A stretch of 32,688 nt of DNA from Pseudomonadota bacterium. GTDB lineage: Bacteria > Desulfobacterota > Desulfobacteria > Desulfobacterales > Desulfobacteraceae. A program made the position numbers and the translations under genes. Under the pieces are notes generated by a model, which ran no database searches, was not told where the DNA came from, and was given only the letters and a program-made list of their open reading frames with translations. Location of the stretch: the NCBI GenBank assembly GCA_018821715.1, contig JAHJLN010000443.1, positions 1 to 32,688 on the forward strand, read 5' to 3'. This document shows, one piece after another, positions 30,654 through 32,688 of the stretch (positions within the stretch are counted from its first letter, which is position 1; each line of letters opens with the position of its first letter).

Positions 30654-30692
30654 ACTGTTTAGTGTCAACAACTATTAGACGTAACTGTTTGA
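30654..30692. promoter_or_regulatory. Direct repeats in the hydrolase/kinase promoter
   Basis: TTACTGTTTAGTG and TAACTGTTTGATT, the shared core ACTGTTT starting at 30654 and 30684, 30 bases (three helical turns) apart and about 60-90 bases upstream of the hydrolase start. LytTR proteins bind direct repeats, and the core has GTT, but not all positions of the usual nine-base consensus fit. Candidate autoregulatory site of the LytTR fusion. Confidence 0.35.
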
Positions 30693-30818
30693 TTTTATGG
30701 TATTATGCATAATTTTGGGTGCAAATTGTATATTTTTATGTGCAGTTTTTTATACTGGCCAGGGCAGCTCTCACCAGATCCCGACCAGGTCCGGGAATGA
30801 AATACTATCAAATGGGTG

Positions 30819-30871
30819 TTGACGATCTAAGGTGAGGATCCACTTCACGGATTTTCATCTTAGGTGATCAA
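30819..30871 (+). promoter_or_regulatory. Leader B hairpin 1
   Basis: The same 53-base size as in copy A. Outer TTGA/TCAA pairs, then two mismatches, then a long paired stretch ending in GAGGATCC and GGATTTTC around the loop. Several substitutions relative to copy A keep pairing (G-C to G-U, T-A to T-G, and the A-A mismatch of copy A becomes T-A). The loop-side sequence CACTTCACG resembles that of hairpin 2 in copy A. Confidence 0.75.
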
Positions 30872-30903
30872 GCCTTTTTAAAAGCTTAAAAGATTTATGA
30901 TGA

Positions 30904-30951
30904 AAAAAGACTCTTAAATAATCCGTTTTACGGATTTAAATAAGTCTTTTT
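30904..30951 (+). promoter_or_regulatory. Leader B hairpin 2
   Basis: Basal arms AAAAAGACT and AGTCTTTTT, apical arms ATCCG and CGGAT around TTTTA, with internal loops between. The basal and apical sequences differ from copy A, yet both stems are kept, as expected if structure rather than sequence is selected. Confidence 0.7.
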
Positions 30952-31183
30952 GCCTGATCGGTTACCACCTCCTTTAAACCCCTTAATTTATTGCTCCACT
31001 CTTTCCTGCAAAGAATAAAAAAACATTTTTTTTGAACTGCATAAAAAAATATTTCCTGCCCTTCATAATCAGGGTTTTTTTCTTTTCCGTCTCTCCCTGC
31101 ACAATCTTACTGCAAGTGGGTTCAGGAGGTTAAGTTTTTTTAAACTAAGAAAGGGCTTTTTGAGGGATTATCCCTCTGGGAGC

Positions 31184-31200
31184 AAGGTTTTAAAAACCTT
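31184..31200. promoter_or_regulatory. Operator-like palindrome in leader B
   Basis: AAGGTTTTAAAAACCTT, the same 8+1+8 perfect palindrome as at 4180-4196 with a different central base. It lies 39 bases before the DUF932-like gene, supporting a common regulator for both cassettes. Confidence 0.55.
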
Positions 31201-31238
31201 AACTAACAGGAATCAACAACTAAAAAGGAGTGTGGCAG

Positions 31239-32027
31239 ATGGAAGCAATCAAAGAATTGACAAACCAACAACTTATCGAAAGAGCACCTTCAATCGGAGC
31301 TATTAAACCTTACTGCGAAGTATCAGAAAGGTATTCTTTTGTTCCTACAACCAAAGCAATTAATATCTTGCGTGATTCTGGTTGGGTTCCCGTTATGGCA
31401 GGACAAACAGGGGTAAGAATTCAGGAAAAGAAAGGATTCCAAAAACATTTAGTAAGATTCACACGCCCGGACCTGATTGTAAATGGTCACAGAATGGATC
31501 TTTTACTTTACAACTCACATGATCGTGGGTGCGCTTTTCAATTGATTGGTGGTGTTTTTCGCTTTGTTTGTGCAAATGGAATGATTGTTGGTGATCGTAT
31601 AGCCGAATACAGTCATAAACACATTGGTTTTAGTCCTGAAATACTGGCCGATTACTCTTTACGAGTAGGTCAGCATATTGAACAAACAGCCGGTGTTATT
31701 GAAGATTGGCAAACAATTAATATGACAGAAATTGAAAAAGGAATCTTTGCTAAAGCTGCCCACCAATTGATTTATGATGAACCAGAAAAAGCCCCTATTG
31801 AATCGCAACAATTATTAAGTATCCGCAGAACTGAAGACAGAAATAAAAACGATTTATGGACAACTTTTAACACTGTCCAGGAGAACATAATAAAAGGCGG
31901 GTTATATGGCCGTAGTGAAAAAGGCCGAAGAATTAAAACAAGGGGCGTTAAATCAATCGACAGAGATAAAAAGCTCAATAAAGCCCTTTGGATTCTTACA
32001 GAAGAAATGAAAAATCAAAAACAATAA
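31239..32027 (+). CDS. DUF932-like plasmid/phage protein
   Basis: The start is taken at ATG 31239, with AAAAAGGAG eight bases upstream; the frame also opens at GTG 31230. 262 residues. Diagnostic stretches are GWVPVMAGQTGVRIQEKKGFQKHLVRFTRPDLIVNG, CAFQLIGGVFRFVCANGMIVGD and HIGFSPEILADY, the pattern of the DUF932 family (about 260-300 aa), very common in the early-expressed region of conjugative plasmids and in phages and of unknown function. It is first after leader B and shares its operon with ssb, in the classic leading-region order. There is no membrane segment. Confidence 0.85.
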   Translation: MEAIKELTNQQLIERAPSIGAIKPYCEVSERYSFVPTTKAINILRDSGWVPVMAGQTGVRIQEKKGFQKHLVRFTRPDLIVNGHRMDLLLYNSHDRGCAFQLIGGVFRFVCANGMIVGDRIAEYSHKHIGFSPEILADYSLRVGQHIEQTAGVIEDWQTINMTEIEKGIFAKAAHQLIYDEPEKAPIESQQLLSIRRTEDRNKNDLWTTFNTVQENIIKGGLYGRSEKGRRIKTRGVKSIDRDKKLNKALWILTEEMKNQKQ

Positions 32028-32037
32028 TAAACACCCT

Positions 32038-32065
32038 GCCCTTGCCGGAATTTACCGGTAAGGGC
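32038..32065 (+). repeat. Intergenic GC hairpin between the DUF932-like gene and ssb
   Basis: GCCCTTGCCGG and CCGGTAAGGGC arms (one G-U pair) around AATTTA, with no T run, ending 35 bases before the ssb start. It is the cassette 2 counterpart of the hairpin at 4454-4475. Confidence 0.55.
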
Positions 32066-32099
32066 TTGCAGAATACAATTAACTTTTAGGAGAGAAATC

Positions 32100-32402
32100 A
32101 TGGCAATCTTAAACAAAGTACAGTTAATCGGAAATCTCGGAAATGACCCAGAACTTAAAGGGAAAAAAGATAATGAGGTTATTAGTTTTTCTGTAGCAAC
32201 AAAGGATACACATAATCCTGATGCTGCCCCGGAATGGCACAAAATCGTCGCATTTAAAAAACAAGCTGTCACTATTGCAGAGCACATGAAAAAAGGCAGT
32301 GCTATTTATCTGGAAGGCCGTCTTAAAACAAAAAAATATGAAAAAGATGGTCACACATTCTATTTAACTGAAATTATGCTTAATCATTTTCAGTTTATTT
32401 AA
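32100..32402 (+). CDS. ssb: Single-stranded DNA-binding protein of the leader-driven cassette
   Basis: 100 residues: MAILNKVQLIGNLGNDPELK, VISFSVATKD, PEWHKIVAFKKQAVTIAEHMKKGSAIYLEGRLKTKKYEKDG, and FYLTEIMLNHFQFI. This is a complete OB fold of the bacterial SSB type. As in the ssb inside the trb operon, the protein ends at the fold and lacks the acidic C-terminal tail. Plasmid SSBs in leading regions protect the entering strand and can counter the SOS response in the recipient. It starts behind TTAGGAGAG and is downstream of DUF932. The two ssb copies are clearly different in sequence. Confidence 0.92.
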   Translation: MAILNKVQLIGNLGNDPELKGKKDNEVISFSVATKDTHNPDAAPEWHKIVAFKKQAVTIAEHMKKGSAIYLEGRLKTKKYEKDGHTFYLTEIMLNHFQFI

Positions 32403-32412
32403 TCAAACATAT

Positions 32413-32446
32413 TATGTCCTTTCTTGGTCTCCCTGGAGAGGACACA
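32413..32446 (+). repeat. Intergenic hairpin after ssb
   Basis: TGTCCT and AGGACA with inner TCTCC/GGAGA arms, placed between ssb and the next gene, again without a T run. Third hairpin of the same kind in the cassette spacers. Confidence 0.4.
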
Positions 32447-32465
32447 ATAAAAAAAGGATAAAACT

Positions 32466-32688
32466 ATGGATGAATTTATTAAACAATTATCAAGCCCTGA
32501 TATGCTTGAAACTTATTCAATAATTTGGATTAGTTTAAAAGAAGTTGTTGGTTTTTTTTTTAATACAGAGTTACCCGGGCCAGTTACTCGTAGTGTTTTT
32601 TTTAATCGCCTATTAAAAGAAAGGCCGGACAAAACAAATTATTACTCAGATAATTTGTTTAAAAATTGCGATTACGGTGGTTATAGAT
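32466..32688 (+). CDS. Partial gene at the window end (unknown)
   Basis: The frame opens at ATG 32466 behind AAAAAAAGGATAAAAC and runs off the window after 74 codons. It begins MDEFIKQLSSPDMLETYSII and continues WISLKEVVGFFFNTELPGPVTRSVFFNRLLKERPDKTNYYSDNLF, a soluble mixed protein with a helical opening. No family is recognised. Third gene of the second leader-driven cassette. Confidence 0.55.
   Translation, partial: MDEFIKQLSSPDMLETYSIIWISLKEVVGFFFNTELPGPVTRSVFFNRLLKERPDKTNYYSDNLFKNCDYGGYR

Larger units (their letters stand above)
30757..31213 (+). promoter_or_regulatory. Structured leader, copy B
   Basis: Diverged second copy of 3767-4210, in the same orientation and collinear throughout: CAGATCCCGACCAGGTCC box, hairpin 30819-30871, hairpin 30904-30951, ACCTCCTTTA (30967-30976), the TTTCCTGCCCTTCATAATC block (about 31049-31070), TTCAGGAGGTTAA, a GAGGGATTATCCCTC hairpin, and palindrome 31184-31200. 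It ends ahead of the AAAAAGGAG site of the DUF932-like gene. The stretch 30597-31238 contains no gene. Confidence 0.7.

Noticed and set aside
1..32688. CRISPR arrays, tRNA or rRNA genes, oriT and a relaxase gene
   Set aside because: I looked for repeat-spacer periodicity, tRNA cloverleaf ends, and relaxase His-triad or MOB motifs and saw none; a nic site cannot be recognised without a known relative.

Overview
The window reads as part of a conjugative element (plasmid or integrative conjugative element) from an AT-rich Gram-negative bacterium. A sulfate reducer of the Desulfobacterota is my best guess. That guess rests on overall composition, P-type (IncP-like) conjugation genes and small accessory proteins of a familiar style; no rRNA, tRNA or taxonomic marker gene is present. 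No relaxase or oriT was found, so the window probably holds only one side of the transfer region.

Layout. (1) 1-3530, + strand: a cargo block with a truncated secreted peptide, a secreted metallo-beta-lactamase-fold protein with a C-terminal Cys/His knot, an ATPase, and a protein with a duplicated Cys/His domain. (2) 3767-5160: a roughly 445-base structured non-coding leader, then a 71-aa protein and a small adenine-type DNA methyltransferase broken by a T9 frameshift. (3) 5286-8600, + strand: a ribbon-helix-helix protein with tandem operators, a coiled-coil microprotein, an XRE protein, an IHF/HU protein, an MCE-like secreted protein and a DUF6794-like protein. (4) 8600-10271, - strand: a DnaQ-like exonuclease with a C-terminal DUF3820-like domain and three small proteins. 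(5) 10388-25583, - strand: one long transfer operon in the order trbB-trbC-trbD-trbE-trbJ-(trbK-like)-trbL-ssb-trbF-trbG-(lipoprotein)-trbI-(periplasmic unknown)-traG/virD4-traL-traF-traB. Many genes overlap or nearly touch. A divergent XRE regulator (25686) faces it across nested inverted repeats. (6) 25949-30596, - strand: an unknown protein, a 1031-aa DISM-7TM histidine kinase/receiver/LytTR fusion, and an alpha/beta hydrolase. (7) 30757-32688, + strand: a second copy of the structured leader, then a DUF932-like gene, a second ssb and a partial gene.

How it fits together. The Trb proteins build a type IV secretion channel and pilus, TraG couples DNA to it, and TraF is the peptidase that in RP4 matures TrbC pilin. 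The two leader-driven cassettes (71-aa protein plus methyltransferase; DUF932 plus SSB) have the gene content of conjugative leading regions, which are expressed early in the recipient.

The most unusual signal is that leader. It is a long diverged direct repeat present twice, about 27 kb apart. Each copy has two long hairpins sharing a GGATCCG-loop-CGGATTT core, an anti-Shine-Dalgarno-like ACCTCCTTTA, and a perfect AAGGTTTTnAAAACCTT palindrome just ahead of the gene. I propose a single-stranded-DNA promoter (Frpo/ssi-like) or a structured regulatory RNA; the sequence alone does not decide between them.
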